Below, piece after piece: positions 32,476 through 43,908 of a stretch of DNA of 43,908 bases. Each line of letters opens with the position of its first letter. Within the stretch, counting starts at the first letter, position 1. Under the pieces are notes generated by a model. The model was not told the origin of the DNA. It searched no databases and saw only the letters and a program-made list of their open reading frames with translations. The DNA is from an uncultured Alphaproteobacteria bacterium. GTDB lineage: Bacteria; Pseudomonadota; Alphaproteobacteria; Rhodobacterales; Rhodobacteraceae. Position numbers and translations under genes: made by a program. The stretch covers positions 1 through 43,908 of the forward strand of contig CACELY010000007.1 in NCBI GenBank assembly GCA_902560505.1. Reading direction: 5' to 3'.

Positions 32476-34062
32476 CTAATATCCTAGCGCACAGCCGTCT
32501 TTTCTGGGGTCCGATGCCCCTATAAGTACACCAGAGGAGTCTAATCGTACCAATTGCGCACCGCCGATGGGGATAGTTGCCTCCTCTATTTTATAACCCA
32601 TTTGGGATAGTTCTTCTCTTGTAGCTTTTGGGTAGCCTCTCTCCAAGTTTAATACACCATCAAAATAAAAGCTTCTCGGAAAGTTTAAGGCCTCCTGAAA
32701 TTCCATGCCATAGTCTTTTATATTACTCAGAATTCTTGCGTGACCATTAGCTTGATATTGACCACCCATAACGCCAAATGGCATAATGCTGCCGTTTTTT
32801 TCTTTTAGAATAGCGGGGATTATTGTGTGTAGAGGCCTTTTGCCACCTAATAATTCATTAGCGTGATTTTTCTTTAAAGTAAAGCCAGCGCCACGATTAT
32901 GAAAAAGTAGTCCATATTTTCTAGAACATAACCCTGATCCAAACGCATGAAAAGTCGAGAAAATGAGAGATATAGCGTTTCCCTCATTATCAGCTGCACA
33001 TATTAAGACAGTATCTTTATTTCGCATAAAAAAGTCATCTTCGAGATTATCGCTTAATAATTCTCCGAAGCAGATCTCTCCCGACAATTTTTTTAAATAC
33101 GTTTCATCTGTAAATATACTTTGTTTAATTTTTGAAAAATTTGGATCTCCAATAAAATTATTTCTCGCAGAATATGCTATTTTAGCTATCTCAGCCTCTA
33201 AGTGAACTCTTTCAAAAGAGTCAGCTTTAAATCGTTCAATATGACATAATTCCATTAACTTTTTCATCATTATAGCGGTTATACCCTGTCCGTTTGGAGG
33301 TAATTCGATTAATGTACTTCCATCTTTTAGATCTGCATATATTGGATCAACATATTGAACACTAACATCTTCGAAATCAGCAAGGGTATGTGCTCCGCCT
33401 AATTCTTGTAAAGAGTTTACAAGGTCAACCGTAATATCCGACTGATAAAAACCTTTTGAGCCCTTAGCCGCTATTTGTCTTAATACTTCTGCCTGCATAG
33501 GTGCCCTAAATAAAGAACCAGCTCTATATGGCCTCCCAGAACTAAGATAAAACTTCTCAGAGGATCCAATAAGCTTAGCTCTGTGTGTCTGCCAGTCAAA
33601 GGAAACACGAGGGCTGACTACCACACCTTCTTCAGCATATTTTATTGGTTGAGTACATAGTTCTTTTAAACCTAAGTTACCAAATTTATTTGCAACCTCT
33701 TCAAATAGAGATACTGCACCTGGAACAGTAACAGAGTGGGCGCTATTTAAGGGAATCTTCTCCATGTTTTCTGACAGCAAAGTGTCACTAGTCAAATTCA
33801 TCGGTGCCCTGCCAGACCCATTTAAACCAATGATGTTTTTAGACTTTTTTGTTTTAATAATTGCAAATGCATCTCCAAATAGACCAGTAGACTGTGGTTC
33901 ACATAAAACCAACATAAGGGCACTAGTAATAGCGGCATCGATCGCGTTTCCTCCTTTACTCATAGCGTCAAGTCCTATTTTTGCAGCTAAGGGGTGAGAA
34001 GTAGCTATCATTCCATTTGATGAAAATACTTCAGAGCGTTCAGGTTTTTGAAAGTCTCGCAT
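32476..34062 (-). CDS. ggt: Gamma-glutamyltransferase-family protein (YwrD-like)
   Basis: 528 residues covering both subunits of an Ntn-hydrolase precursor. The predicted cleavage nucleophile is Thr351 in K-D-T-V-L-I-C-A-A-D-N-E-G-N-A, the D-T-x-Y/V-L variant seen in cytoplasmic GGT-like proteins, as opposed to the T-T-H of secreted enzymes. G-G-N-A-I-D-A-A near residue 37 and G-K-R-P-L-H-T-I-I-P are also typical. No signal peptide is visible, so action in the cytoplasm on gamma-glutamyl compounds or a related amide is likely. It follows DUF2794 by 9 bp. Confidence 0.85.
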   Translation of the reverse strand: MRDFQKPERSEVFSSNGMIATSHPLAAKIGLDAMSKGGNAIDAAITSALMLVLCEPQSTGLFGDAFAIIKTKKSKNIIGLNGSGRAPMNLTSDTLLSENMEKIPLNSAHSVTVPGAVSLFEEVANKFGNLGLKELCTQPIKYAEEGVVVSPRVSFDWQTHRAKLIGSSEKFYLSSGRPYRAGSLFRAPMQAEVLRQIAAKGSKGFYQSDITVDLVNSLQELGGAHTLADFEDVSVQYVDPIYADLKDGSTLIELPPNGQGITAIMMKKLMELCHIERFKADSFERVHLEAEIAKIAYSARNNFIGDPNFSKIKQSIFTDETYLKKLSGEICFGELLSDNLEDDFFMRNKDTVLICAADNEGNAISLIFSTFHAFGSGLCSRKYGLLFHNRGAGFTLKKNHANELLGGKRPLHTIIPAILKEKNGSIMPFGVMGGQYQANGHARILSNIKDYGMEFQEALNFPRSFYFDGVLNLERGYPKATREELSQMGYKIEEATIPIGGAQLVRLDSSGVLIGASDPRKDGCALGY

Positions 34063-34071
34063 TATTTGCTC

Positions 34072-34377
34072 CTAGACTAAATTCAGCTTAAGTTCTTTAT
34101 GTTTTAATACTCTTAGAGTGGATTTTAAATCATTGGAACACTTCAGTATTCTTCCATCCATTGCTACTAAGGAATACAATCTCCCATATTTTGAATTTTT
34201 AGGTGTTTTCTTAATACTGAAAAGGGCCCAATCAGAATTTTTTCTATAGACAGAAAAAACAACAAATTCCTTTAAAAAAGAGATGCTATAATCTTTCCAA
34301 ATTCCCTGAGATACCATTACACCATAAAGTTGTAAGATTTGATTGAGCTCTACTTTTTCAAAACGCGCTTGTTTCAT
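34072..34377 (-). CDS. DUF2794 family protein
   Basis: 101 residues from the ATG at 34377. The longer open frame starts inside the tRNA-Ala gene and is rejected. The pattern [20 protein letters not shown] followed by V-V-F-S-V-Y-R and G-R-I-L-K-C and a terminal L-R-V-L-K-H-K matches DUF2794, an alphaproteobacterial family with no known function. The start codon lies 8 nt after the tRNA CCA end, so its ribosome-binding region is formed by tRNA trailer sequence. Confidence 0.75.
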   Translation of the reverse strand: MKQARFEKVELNQILQLYGVMVSQGIWKDYSISFLKEFVVFSVYRKNSDWALFSIKKTPKNSKYGRLYSLVAMDGRILKCSNDLKSTLRVLKHKELKLNLV

Positions 34378-34385
34378 CTGCTTCT

Positions 34386-34461
<76 letters not shown>

Positions 34462-34506
34462 TTTTTCTTTCTGTCAAAGCTTAACACTTAAACAATTAGT
34501 TTAAAA

Positions 34507-34851
34507 TTAGTTTTCTTCACTGTCTGTAGACGCTACATCGGTAATCTCTTCCAATGGAACTGTATCCTGCTCGTCATCCTCTAAAAGCTCATCATCTAAT
34601 TCGGATGAATCTTCCCCCTCATCTAATATGAGATCATCCTCAATAGTCAACAATTCTTCTGAGTCTTCAAACTTTGCATCATTGACATTTTCTTCGCTTT
34701 TTCTCGTTACCTTGGTTTTTTCAGATGAAGATTTATCAAGTATAAGTTCTTTGCCGGTATAAGGGCTTATCACAGGACTATTATTAAGATCATAAAAGCG
34801 TTTACCAGTTTCGGGGCACATTCTTTTTGTTCCCCATTCTTCTTTTGCCAT
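34507..34851 (-). CDS. FYDLN-acid domain protein (TIGR02300)
   Basis: 114 residues. The N-terminal block W-G-T-K-R-M-C-P-E-T-G-K-R-F-Y-D-L-N (6-23) with the following P-Y-T-G-K is the family signature; the C-terminal two-thirds is Asp/Glu rich. It occurs across alphaproteobacteria and its role is not known; the single C-P near the start suggests a half zinc ribbon. It lies 89 bp after lpd's start-side neighbour group and just ahead of tRNA-Ala. Confidence 0.85.
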   Translation of the reverse strand: MAKEEWGTKRMCPETGKRFYDLNNSPVISPYTGKELILDKSSSEKTKVTRKSEENVNDAKFEDSEELLTIEDDLILDEGEDSSELDDELLEDDEQDTVPLEEITDVASTDSEEN

Positions 34852-34940
34852 TACCTTCTCTCCTATCTGTTAATTGCCTCGCATGTTGATAAATGTTTGT
34901 TAAGTGATTTGCAAGAAATTAAATACAGGGTTTTAAAATA

Positions 34941-36329
34941 CTACGAGTGAATTGCACCCAGCCCGCAAGCAAGTGCAGCCTCGCGTACCGCCTCTGAAAA
35001 AGTTGGGTGGGCATGGCATGTCCTTGCTAAATCTTCAGAGCTCGCTCCAAATTCCATCGCCATACATACTTCATGGATAAGATCACCGGCAGCAGGCCCT
35101 ATGATGTGGGCTCCCAGAATTCTATCATTATTTGAGTCGGCTATAATTTTTACAAAACCGTTACTTGAAAAAACTGTCTTTGCGCGACCATTACCCATAA
35201 ATGAAAACTTTCCAACTTTAATTTGTATACCTTCTTCCTTTAACTCATTTTCTGTTTTGCCAACAGCAGCAACCTCTGGATCAGTATAAACAACGCTGGG
35301 TATTACTTGAAAATTCACATGACCAGCTTGTCCCGCAATTATTTCAGCAACGGCTATACCTTCTTCTTCTGCTTTGTGGGCTAACATTGGTCCTGATGTT
35401 ACATCACCTAAAGCAAATATATTTGTTGCAGTTGTTCTCCAATTGTTATCAGTTTCAATTTGCCCTTTAGGGTTCAACTTCACTCCGATGTTTTCGAGTT
35501 TGAGGTTTTTAGTAAAAGGTTTTCTCCCCGTAGCCACTAAAACGACATCCGCAGATAAGTCATTTTGATCATGGGAATCTACTTGCTTAAAAGTAACTTT
35601 CACGCCTTTTTTTTCTTTTGTTATCATAGAAACCGAGCTATTCAAGTGAAACTTTAAACCTTGTTTTTGCAATATAGATTTAAAGTTTTTTGATATATCA
35701 TGGTCCATACCATTTAAAACTTTATCAAAGAATTCAACAACCGTTACTTCAGTTCCAAGACGACTGTATATTGAACCCATTTCCAAACCAATAACACCTG
35801 CACCAACAATTATCATTTTTTCTGGGATTTTCTTTAATTCCAAGGCACCAGTTGAAGACACGATCACTTGTTCGTCAAATTCAATGTTCTTTAGACTAGA
35901 AGCCTCGGAGCCAGTAGCAATAACGAAATAGGTTGCCTCAAAACTTTTATTATCAACAATGATTGTATTTTGATCGATAAAGCTAGCCCAACCATTTATT
36001 AAAGTAACTTTATTTTTTTTAAATAGGTACTCTATCCCCTTAGTATTATCTTTTATCATACTCTCTTTATAGCTGAGCATTTTATCCCAGTTGACAACAG
36101 GTGGATCTACCTCTATTCCCATTTTAGAAAAATTTTCTACTGAGTTGTGATAGTTATGGGAAGCATGTAGTAATGCTTTCGATGGAATACACCCTACGTT
36201 TAAACAAGTACCTCCAAGTGAAGCATTCCCTTCAACACAAGCAACTTTTATTCCAAGCTGCGCGAGTTTTATTGCGCACACATATCCGCCTGGGCCACTG
36301 CCAATAACTATCGCATCGAATTTTTCCAT
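34941..36329 (-). CDS. lpd: Dihydrolipoyl dehydrogenase (E3)
   Basis: 462 residues. FAD loop I-G-S-G-P-G-G-Y (9-16), redox disulfide [13 protein letters not shown] (39-51; Cys42 and Cys47), a second dinucleotide loop V-G-A-G-V-I-G-L-E, and the C-terminal H-A-H-P-T-F-S-E active-site His-Glu pair. It reoxidises dihydrolipoamide of the 2-oxoglutarate (and probably other) dehydrogenase complexes. Last gene of the mdh-sucCDAB-lpd run, 21 bp behind sucB. Confidence 0.95.
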   Translation of the reverse strand: MEKFDAIVIGSGPGGYVCAIKLAQLGIKVACVEGNASLGGTCLNVGCIPSKALLHASHNYHNSVENFSKMGIEVDPPVVNWDKMLSYKESMIKDNTKGIEYLFKKNKVTLINGWASFIDQNTIIVDNKSFEATYFVIATGSEASSLKNIEFDEQVIVSSTGALELKKIPEKMIIVGAGVIGLEMGSIYSRLGTEVTVVEFFDKVLNGMDHDISKNFKSILQKQGLKFHLNSSVSMITKEKKGVKVTFKQVDSHDQNDLSADVVLVATGRKPFTKNLKLENIGVKLNPKGQIETDNNWRTTATNIFALGDVTSGPMLAHKAEEEGIAVAEIIAGQAGHVNFQVIPSVVYTDPEVAAVGKTENELKEEGIQIKVGKFSFMGNGRAKTVFSSNGFVKIIADSNNDRILGAHIIGPAAGDLIHEVCMAMEFGASSEDLARTCHAHPTFSEAVREAALACGLGAIHS

Positions 36330-36350
36330 TTGAAATCCTTAATTTAAAAT

Positions 36351-37514
36351 TTATAGATCAATCAACAATCGACGTGGATCTTCCAAGTTTTCTTTTACCC
36401 TGACTAGAAATGTAACAGCACCTTTTCCATCCACAATACGATGGTCATAACTCAGGGCAAGATACATCATAGGCAATATCTCAATTTTTCCATCAATAGC
36501 CATCGGTCTTTCTTGAATTTTATGCATTCCGAGTATACCTGACTCAGGTGAATTTAGAATAGGTGAGGACATTAAAGATCCATATATACCGCCGTTAGAT
36601 ATAGTGAAAGTTCCACCAGTCATATCTGCCATAGATAGCTTGCCATCTCTTGCTAGTAAGCCCATCTTATTAATTTCCTTTTCTATATCAGAAAAGCTCA
36701 TGGAATCAGCATTTTTTAAAACTGGTACAACTAAACCATTATCTGTTCCCACCGCTACGCCCATATTGACGTATTGCTTGTATATTATGTAGTCCCCATC
36801 TATTTGGGCATTGACCTCGGGTACTTCTTCTAGAGCTTTACAGCAAGCTTTTACAAAAAATGACATAAACCCTAGTTTAACCCCATGTTTTGACAAGAAT
36901 TGATCTTTAAATTCACTTCTTATTCTTAGAATAGCTGTCATATCTGCTTCATTGTATGTTGTCAGCATCGCAGCAGTATTTTGAGATTCTTTAAGCCTTC
37001 GAGCTATTGTTTGTCGTAATCTCGTCATTTTTACTTTTTCTTCTGTTTCCATTGAAGGCATTAGGCTTTTCTTTGTATTTTGATTGTTTGGCAAGCTCAT
37101 GACGTCCTCTTTCATAATCCGACCGTCTCTGCCAGAGCCTTTCAAGGAGCTCGGATCAATATTTTTTTCCTTCATGATTTTTTCTGCGGAGGGAGCATTG
37201 TTTACACTTTTCGTTTCTTCGGCAATATTCTTTTTGCCAGCTTTATCATTTGACAATTCATTCTTTTTTGCCGCTGCTGCGCCTTCCTCCAATATAGCTA
37301 ATATTGCATCTAACTCTACTGTCTCCCCTTCCTTAACTATAATTTTTGATACAACACCGTCTATAGTACTTGGTACTTCGATAGTGACTTTATCTGTTTC
37401 GAGTTCGCATATCATTTCATCAACTGCAACGTTATCGCCGGCCTTCTTGAACCAGGTGCCAACAGTTGCCTCGGTTACACTTTCACCTAATGTAGGAACT
37501 TTCAACTCTATCAT
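36351..37514 (-). CDS. sucB: Dihydrolipoyl succinyltransferase (E2 of 2-oxoglutarate dehydrogenase)
   Basis: 387 residues. One lipoyl domain with Lys42 in E-T-D-K-V-T-I-E-V; a linker rich in Lys/Asn; the peripheral-subunit-binding domain around [20 protein letters not shown]; and the catalytic domain ending with Y-D-H-R-I-V-D-G (His358, Asp362). It transfers the succinyl group to CoA. Stands between sucA (22 bp) and lpd (21 bp). Confidence 0.95.
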   Translation of the reverse strand: MIELKVPTLGESVTEATVGTWFKKAGDNVAVDEMICELETDKVTIEVPSTIDGVVSKIIVKEGETVELDAILAILEEGAAAAKKNELSNDKAGKKNIAEETKSVNNAPSAEKIMKEKNIDPSSLKGSGRDGRIMKEDVMSLPNNQNTKKSLMPSMETEEKVKMTRLRQTIARRLKESQNTAAMLTTYNEADMTAILRIRSEFKDQFLSKHGVKLGFMSFFVKACCKALEEVPEVNAQIDGDYIIYKQYVNMGVAVGTDNGLVVPVLKNADSMSFSDIEKEINKMGLLARDGKLSMADMTGGTFTISNGGIYGSLMSSPILNSPESGILGMHKIQERPMAIDGKIEILPMMYLALSYDHRIVDGKGAVTFLVRVKENLEDPRRLLIDL

Positions 37515-37536
37515 TATAACCCCCTTAAGTAACGCC

Positions 37537-40512
37537 TTAAACCTCTAAAGCTTGATCAATCAGTTTTCCCTGCTGTTCAATATGCTGCTTTGCTAAACCG
37601 GTTGCTGGCGAAGCAGCAGACTGTCGCCCAGCATAATCAGCCCTGCGAGAGCTATGGCTTATATGACCTAAAATCATCTCCAGTATTGGTTCTACGAAAA
37701 ACCATCCTCCCTGGTTCCGTGGCTCTTCTTGGCACCAAGTTATTTTAGCGTTTTTAAAACGTGATAACTCCTTAATCATTGATTGTGAGGGAAAAGGATA
37801 CAACTGTTCAAGTCTAAGTAAATACACCTCTTTTAGATTTCTCTTGTTTCTTTCCATAAAGAGCTCGTAGTAAATTTTTCCTGAGCAAATAACTACTTTT
37901 TTAATTCTACTGTCTTCGGTAAGCTTAAAGTCACTCGATGTTTCGGCGTCATCTTTGAGTATTCTGTGGAAACTCGAGCCATTTGTAAAATCTTTCAATG
38001 AACTTACCGCTAGTTTATTTCTCAGTAATGATTTTGGCGTCATTATGACAAGTGGTTTTCGAAAATGCCTATGCATTTGTCGTCTCAATATATGAAAATA
38101 GTTTGCCGGAGTCGAAACATTAGCCACTATCCAATTTTCTTCTGCACATGCCTGAAGAAATCTTTCTAATCTAGCAGAAGAGTGCTCTGGTCCTTGACCT
38201 TCATAACCGTGAGGAAGTAGCATTACAAGCCCAGACATTCTCAACCATTTTTTTTCTCCTGAGGATATAAATTGATCTATCATAATCTGTGCCCCATTAA
38301 CGAAATCTCCAAACTGAGCTTCCCACAGAGTTAAGCAATTCGGTTCCGCAAGAGAGTACCCATACTCATAACCCAAGACAGCGTACTCCGATAACATAGA
38401 GTCAATTACCTCAAATTGAGTTTTTTGACCCATATCCAATTTGCCACCTATTTTAGACACACCAAACTCGATGGAATTTTGTGTTATATTGTAAAGGGGA
38501 TAGAAACGTTCTTCAGTCTCTTGATCTATAATTGCGGAATGCCTCTGGGAAAAAGTACCTCTTTTTGAATCTTGTCCAGATAGCCTAACCGAAAACCCCT
38601 CATTCAACAAAGAGCCAAATGCAAGCGCTTCAGCTGTTGCCCAGTCAATACCTTCTCCTTTGTTTAAGGTATCCTTTTTATTTTCTATCATTCTGGACAC
38701 TGTTTTATGTATATTGAAATTATTTGGGACGGTTGTCAGTACCTTCGATATTTTTTTAAACACGTCCTTCTTTATGGAGGTTTTTCCCCTTTCGTAGTTA
38801 TCCGGTCGCTTAGTAAGCCCAGACCATCTTCCATCAAGCCAGTCAGCCTTATTCGGTTTGTAGTTTTTTCCTGCCTCAAACTCGTCATTCAAAAAGCTTT
38901 GAAAATTTGATTTTAAGTTGTTCAACTCACCATCTCTAAGTATTCCTTCTGCCTCCAGCTTTCTGGAGTATAATTCAAGAGCGGTTGGATGGGTTTTAAT
39001 TTTTTTGTACATTTTAGGTTGAGTAAACATAGGTTCATCACCTTCATTATGCCCAAAACGTCGGTAGCAAAAAATATCAATAACAACGTCTTTCTTAAAT
39101 TTTTGTCTAAATTCTGTGGCCACTTTCGCAGCATGAACTACCGCTTCCGGATCATCGCCATTAACATGGAAAATTGGTGCTTCTACCATAAGCGCAATGT
39201 CTGTTGGGTAAGGTGATGACCTTGAATAGAGGGGTGCGGTCGTGAAACCAATTTGATTATTTACGACGATATGGATAGTGCCTCCTGTGCGATGTCCTTT
39301 TAGACCCGAAAGTCCAAAGCATTCAGCAACGATACCTTGGCCTGCAAAAGCTGCATCACCATGCAGCAAAACAGGGAGAACCTTTTCTCTTTCTTTGTCG
39401 TTTAGCTGCTCTTGCTTTGCCCTTACTTTTCCTAAAACGACGGGGTTAACAGCCTCTAAGTGAGAAGGATTTGCCGTTAGAGATAAATGCACTGTGTTGC
39501 CATCAAACTCTCGGTCAGACGAAGCACCCAAATGATATTTTACATCGCCGGAGCCATCAACATCTTCGGGTTTATAGCTCCCACCTTGGAACTCGTTAAA
39601 AATTGCTTTAAACGGTTTGCTCATCACGTTAGCTAGTATTGATAATCTTCCTCTGTGAGGCATACCTATAACAATTTCCTTAATTCCTAAATTTCCACCT
39701 CTCTTTATTATTTGCTCCATAGCAGGAATTAGAGATTCTCCCCCATCCAATCCAAACCTTTTTGTGCCTGTGTATTTAACGTGTAGAAATTTTTCAAACC
39801 CTTCAGCTTCTATGAGCTTTTTCAATATAGCTTTTCGTCCCTCTTCTGTGAATTGTATTTCTTTGCCCAGCCCTTCAATACGTTCTTTTAGCCATGCTGA
39901 CTGTTCTGGGTTCGAAATATGCATATACTGTAGGGCAAAGGTTCCACAGTAGGTTCTCTCAAGTAGAGACATAATCTCGGTCATTGAAGCAACTTCCAAT
40001 CCTAATACATTATCTATATATATTTCTCTATCCATATCTTTTTCAGAAAAACCATAATTTTTCGGATCCAGTTCTGGATGATATGACAGGCTATTGATTT
40101 CAAGTGGGTCAAGCCTTGCTTTTAAATGACCTCTTATTCTGAAAGCTCTAATAATCATGAGAGCCCTTAAACTATCTATCACTTTTTCTTTTAAGTTATC
40201 TGAGCTTTTGAAGAAATCAGATTTTTCTGAATATGCTAAAATTTTTTCTTCTAATGCTTCTGTAGATTGTGAACTCCAAAAGCTATTATCTTGTATTCCA
40301 AAATCTTGCTGTTGATCTACAGGCCAATCACTTCGGAACCATGATGCTTTTTCAGCTGAGGTATCGCTTGTTTCAAAAAAAGATGACCATGATTGATCTA
40401 CTGATTTAGGGTCGTTGAGGTACATATTTTGTAGATACTCAAGATAGCTAGAGTTTCCTCCGTTAAGAATGTCTTCCGCTTTTTTAGAGTTTTTAGGATC
40501 CATTTTATTCAT
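37537..40512 (-). CDS. sucA: 2-oxoglutarate dehydrogenase E1
   Basis: 991 residues. N-terminal [10 protein letters not shown] region that binds the E2 core, then the thiamine-diphosphate site G-D-A-A-F-A-G-Q-G with N-N-Q-I-G-F-T-T, and the C-terminal transketolase-like domains ending [15 protein letters not shown]. Decarboxylates 2-oxoglutarate and succinylates E2. An ATG four codons into the frame (M4) is an equally possible start. Placed 66 bp behind sucD. Confidence 0.95.
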   Translation of the reverse strand: MNKMDPKNSKKAEDILNGGNSSYLEYLQNMYLNDPKSVDQSWSSFFETSDTSAEKASWFRSDWPVDQQQDFGIQDNSFWSSQSTEALEEKILAYSEKSDFFKSSDNLKEKVIDSLRALMIIRAFRIRGHLKARLDPLEINSLSYHPELDPKNYGFSEKDMDREIYIDNVLGLEVASMTEIMSLLERTYCGTFALQYMHISNPEQSAWLKERIEGLGKEIQFTEEGRKAILKKLIEAEGFEKFLHVKYTGTKRFGLDGGESLIPAMEQIIKRGGNLGIKEIVIGMPHRGRLSILANVMSKPFKAIFNEFQGGSYKPEDVDGSGDVKYHLGASSDREFDGNTVHLSLTANPSHLEAVNPVVLGKVRAKQEQLNDKEREKVLPVLLHGDAAFAGQGIVAECFGLSGLKGHRTGGTIHIVVNNQIGFTTAPLYSRSSPYPTDIALMVEAPIFHVNGDDPEAVVHAAKVATEFRQKFKKDVVIDIFCYRRFGHNEGDEPMFTQPKMYKKIKTHPTALELYSRKLEAEGILRDGELNNLKSNFQSFLNDEFEAGKNYKPNKADWLDGRWSGLTKRPDNYERGKTSIKKDVFKKISKVLTTVPNNFNIHKTVSRMIENKKDTLNKGEGIDWATAEALAFGSLLNEGFSVRLSGQDSKRGTFSQRHSAIIDQETEERFYPLYNITQNSIEFGVSKIGGKLDMGQKTQFEVIDSMLSEYAVLGYEYGYSLAEPNCLTLWEAQFGDFVNGAQIMIDQFISSGEKKWLRMSGLVMLLPHGYEGQGPEHSSARLERFLQACAEENWIVANVSTPANYFHILRRQMHRHFRKPLVIMTPKSLLRNKLAVSSLKDFTNGSSFHRILKDDAETSSDFKLTEDSRIKKVVICSGKIYYELFMERNKRNLKEVYLLRLEQLYPFPSQSMIKELSRFKNAKITWCQEEPRNQGGWFFVEPILEMILGHISHSSRRADYAGRQSAASPATGLAKQHIEQQGKLIDQALEV

Positions 40513-40578
40513 GGTTATTTACTTCTCTATCAATTTTCCAATATTATAGTACTTATGGGCGTTTTCTAGTATATTTGG

Positions 40579-41466
40579 CTAATTTTTTTGAATTGCCTGT
40601 TGTACTGCTTCTCCTAAAGTGGCTGGACTATCTGAAACAATAACCCCAGCTTTTTTCATTGCTTCCATTTTATCTTCAGCGGCACCCATACCTCCCGCTA
40701 CTATAGCTCCTGCATGCCCCATTCTTCTTCCCTTGGGAGCTGTTCTCCCAGCAATGAAACCCGCAATCGGTTTTGATCTTCCCTTTCTGCGCTCTTTTAT
40801 TAAATATTCACAAGTTTCTTCCTCGGCGCTGCCACCGATCTCTCCTATCATTATTATAGATTGTGTTTCATTATCACTTAAAAACTTATCAATCACATCG
40901 ATGAATTCTGTTCCTTTAATAGGGTCACCTCCAATACCAATACAAGACGATTGACCTAATCCAATTTTTGTCGTTTGATCAACAGCTTCATAGGTTAGTG
41001 TTCCAGATCGTGAGACAACGCCTACTGTTCCCTTTTTATGAATATGCCCTGGCATTATCCCAATCTTGCATTGCCCTGGTGTTATCACGCCTGGGCAATT
41101 TGGTCCTATTAGAATTGATTTTGATCGTGATAAAACTGCCTTTACTCTCATCATATCTAAAATTGGTATACCCTCTGTGATGCAAACTATTAAATCGATT
41201 TCGGCATCAACTGCTTCTAATATTGCGTCCGCAGCGAATGGCGGAGGTACATATATTGCGCTTGCGTTGGCCCCGGTAGTTATCTTTGCTTCCTCCACAG
41301 AATTAAAAATGGGAAGTTCTAGGTGAGTTCCTCCACCTTTGCCAGGGGTTACACCCCCTACCATTTTTGTTCCATATTTTATAGCCTGCTCTGTATGGAA
41401 GGAACCTTGACTTCCTGTAAGACCTTGGCAAATAACTTTAGTATCTGAATTTATATAAATACTCAT
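40579..41466 (-). CDS. sucD: Succinyl-CoA synthetase alpha subunit
   Basis: 295 residues. CoA-binding loop [27 protein letters not shown], and the phosphohistidine in M-G-H-A-G-A-I. Forms the alpha half of succinyl-CoA synthetase and carries the phosphorylated His intermediate. It starts 7 bp after sucC. Confidence 0.96.
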   Translation of the reverse strand: MSIYINSDTKVICQGLTGSQGSFHTEQAIKYGTKMVGGVTPGKGGGTHLELPIFNSVEEAKITTGANASAIYVPPPFAADAILEAVDAEIDLIVCITEGIPILDMMRVKAVLSRSKSILIGPNCPGVITPGQCKIGIMPGHIHKKGTVGVVSRSGTLTYEAVDQTTKIGLGQSSCIGIGGDPIKGTEFIDVIDKFLSDNETQSIIMIGEIGGSAEEETCEYLIKERRKGRSKPIAGFIAGRTAPKGRRMGHAGAIVAGGMGAAEDKMEAMKKAGVIVSDSPATLGEAVQQAIQKN

Positions 41467-41473
41467 ATTGAGC

Positions 41474-42676
41474 TCACTTTATCTGCGCAACTATTTTAGC
41501 CGCGGCATCATTTAAATTGTCTGCAGTGATTACGTTCAAGTCACTTTGCTCTATAATCTTTTTTCCTTCATCGACGTTGGTTCCTTCAAGCCTTACTACC
41601 AGAGGAACTTTTAATCCTACTTCTTTAGTAGCTTGAACCACTCCCTCAGCGATCACATCGCAACGCATTATTCCACCAAAGATATTAACTAATATTCCTT
41701 TTACATTCTTATCTGATGTGATTATTTTGAAAGCTTCTGTAACTTTTTCCTTTGTCGCTCCCCCACCGACATCCAGAAAGTTGGCTGGCTCAGAACCATT
41801 CAGTTTGATTATATCCATCGTCGCCATAGCTAATCCGGCACCATTTACCATGCAACCAATCTCTCCATCTAATGATATATAATTAAGATCAAACTTTGAT
41901 GCTTCTAACTCTTTTGGGTCTTCTTCAGTAATGTCCCTTAGAGTTTCTAAATCCGTATTTTTGAAAAGAGCATTGCTATCGAAGCTCATTTTGCAATCGA
42001 GACAAATTAAGGAATTATCTTTGGTCATTATTAAAGGATTAATCTCAATCATATCGCAATTTTTCTCGATAAAAAGGTTGTAGAGGTTGCGTGTCATTTT
42101 AACGCATTGCTTAAAAGCAGCATCCTTTAAACCCAACGCAAAACCTATTTTTCTCCCATGGTGGTCGGAAAATCCTTCGGCGGGATCAACAATAATTGTT
42201 ACAATATCAGTAGGATTTTCCTCTGCTACCTTTTCAATATCCATGCCACCTTTCCTAGAGCATACAAATGACACAGAGCTAAAAGACCGATCAACCAAAA
42301 GCGCCAAGTAAAATTCTTTAACTATACTACATCCTAGTTCGACGTAGACTTTGTTGACGGTCTTACCATTATCCCCGGTTTGTTTTGTAACTAGTGTTTT
42401 ACCCAACATTTTATGCGCTTGTTCAAGGGCATCATTGACATTTTTTGAAATTCTAACACCCCCACCATTACCGGCATCATTTTCTTTAAATTTTCCCTTT
42501 CCGCGCCCACCAGCATGGATCTGTGCTTTTACCGCAAATACAGGTTCTTCATCTGCTTGTTCGGCAAGTGTTTTGAGAGAAGCCAAATTGCTCTGTAAAT
42601 CTAAGACTATTCCAGGCTGAACTGGAATATCGAATTGACTAAGCAATGATTTTCCCTGAAATTCGTGTATATTCAT
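41474..42676 (-). CDS. sucC: Succinyl-CoA synthetase beta subunit
   Basis: 400 residues. An ATP-grasp domain with [17 protein letters not shown], and C-terminal [14 protein letters not shown]. It binds the nucleotide and, with sucD, couples succinyl-CoA cleavage to ATP or GTP formation. It follows mdh by 20 bp. Confidence 0.96.
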   Translation of the reverse strand: MNIHEFQGKSLLSQFDIPVQPGIVLDLQSNLASLKTLAEQADEEPVFAVKAQIHAGGRGKGKFKENDAGNGGGVRISKNVNDALEQAHKMLGKTLVTKQTGDNGKTVNKVYVELGCSIVKEFYLALLVDRSFSSVSFVCSRKGGMDIEKVAEENPTDIVTIIVDPAEGFSDHHGRKIGFALGLKDAAFKQCVKMTRNLYNLFIEKNCDMIEINPLIMTKDNSLICLDCKMSFDSNALFKNTDLETLRDITEEDPKELEASKFDLNYISLDGEIGCMVNGAGLAMATMDIIKLNGSEPANFLDVGGGATKEKVTEAFKIITSDKNVKGILVNIFGGIMRCDVIAEGVVQATKEVGLKVPLVVRLEGTNVDEGKKIIEQSDLNVITADNLNDAAAKIVAQIK

Positions 42677-42696
42677 TTGCCCCCCTTCTTTACAAT

Positions 42697-43753
<1,057 letters not shown>

Positions 43754-43807
43754 AAAGTAAAATAATTTTTTATGAATTTCAAACTTATTTATTGAAATAT
43801 TTGATTA

Positions 43808-43813
43808 TATAAT
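43808..43813 (+). promoter_or_regulatory. Candidate -10 box of the CitE-family gene
   Basis: TATAAT matches the consensus fully and lies 28 nt before the ATG at 43842. No good -35 is present at 16-18 bp (TTATTT at 43785-43790), so activator help would be expected if this is real. It lies between two GAAATATTTG repeats. Confidence 0.35.
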
Positions 43814-43841
43814 TTTGAAATATTTGAGAGGACCTAAAGTT

Positions 43842-43908
43842 ATGTCAGATTTTTATCCACATCGATCCGCCTTGTATATGCCGGGCTCAAATGAGAGAGC
43901 TCTTGAAA
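43842..43908 (+). CDS. CitE/malyl-CoA lyase (HpcH/HpaI aldolase) family protein, 3' end outside the window
   Basis: Only 22 codons are visible: M-S-D-F-Y-P-H-R-S-A-L-Y-M-P-G-S-N-E-R-A (plus two more). The R-S-x-L-Y-M-P-G-S-N block is the start of citrate lyase beta/malyl-CoA lyase-family proteins, where Arg and the following Ser/Leu begin the first barrel strand. A GAGAGGA ribosome-binding site lies at about 43826-43832. Position next to mdh suggests a malyl-CoA or related C4-C2 acyl-CoA lyase, but the visible part cannot tell family members apart. Confidence 0.75.
   Translation, partial: MSDFYPHRSALYMPGSNERALE

Overview
This 43.9-kb window is chromosomal DNA from an AT-rich (roughly one-third G+C by eye), tightly packed Gram-negative bacterium, most likely a streamlined alphaproteobacterium of the marine type. 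Pointers to alphaproteobacteria are: an F0 ATP-synthase operon with separate b and b' subunits and no F1 genes beside it; DUF2794, FYDLN-acid and zf-CHCC small proteins; the run mdh-sucC-sucD-sucA-sucB-lpd; and argJ-mutT behind a parvulin gene divergent from secA. No rRNA, CRISPR array, insertion sequence or prophage was seen. One tRNA gene (Ala, GGC) is present. No gene-free stretch exceeds about 260 bp.

Region 1 (1-17.1 kb) is an envelope-polysaccharide locus. It opens with the 3' part of a TPR/glycosyltransferase-9-like protein and an ArnT/PMT-like membrane glycosyltransferase. Next is a minus-strand, translationally coupled five-gene operon (7591 down to 2663): a NeuA-like CMP-sugar synthetase, a GT2 glycosyltransferase fused to a second cytidylyltransferase-like domain, a Gfo/Idh/MocA oxidoreductase, a DAHP-synthase-family enzyme and an AroE-like dehydrogenase. 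The two 'shikimate pathway' members have lost residues that define normal metal or substrate binding. I infer a pathway making and CMP-activating an unusual 3-deoxy-2-ulosonic acid; this is the most interesting part of the window. A second ArnT/PMT-like enzyme, a GtrB-GtrA fusion (polyprenyl-phosphate hexose supply) and a PagL-like lipid A deacylase follow. Then comes a minus-strand operon of a DUF1624 membrane acyltransferase-like protein, UppS, YjbH, YjbF and a YjbE-like small secreted protein, and finally a WecA/TagO-like polyprenyl-phosphate sugar-1-phosphate transferase.

Region 2 (17.1-28.9 kb) is housekeeping: mutT-argJ-parvulin (one operon), secA, map, a CinA-N-terminal-domain protein, polA, a zf-CHCC protein, an ABC ATPase and an adenosine-kinase-like PfkB kinase. 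Convergent gene pairs touch or overlap, leaving no room for ordinary intrinsic terminators.

Region 3 (28.9-34.9 kb) holds the F0 operon (atpI-B-E-F'-F), a transglycosylase-like lipoprotein, hspQ, a gamma-glutamyltransferase-family gene, DUF2794, tRNA-Ala and a FYDLN-acid protein. Region 4 (34.9-43.7 kb) is a TCA-cycle cluster, mdh-sucCD-sucAB-lpd, reading leftward. It diverges from the first 22 codons of a CitE/malyl-CoA-lyase-family gene at the right edge. The intergenic region between mdh and that gene carries three copies of a 10-bp motif that overlap or flank the predicted promoters.
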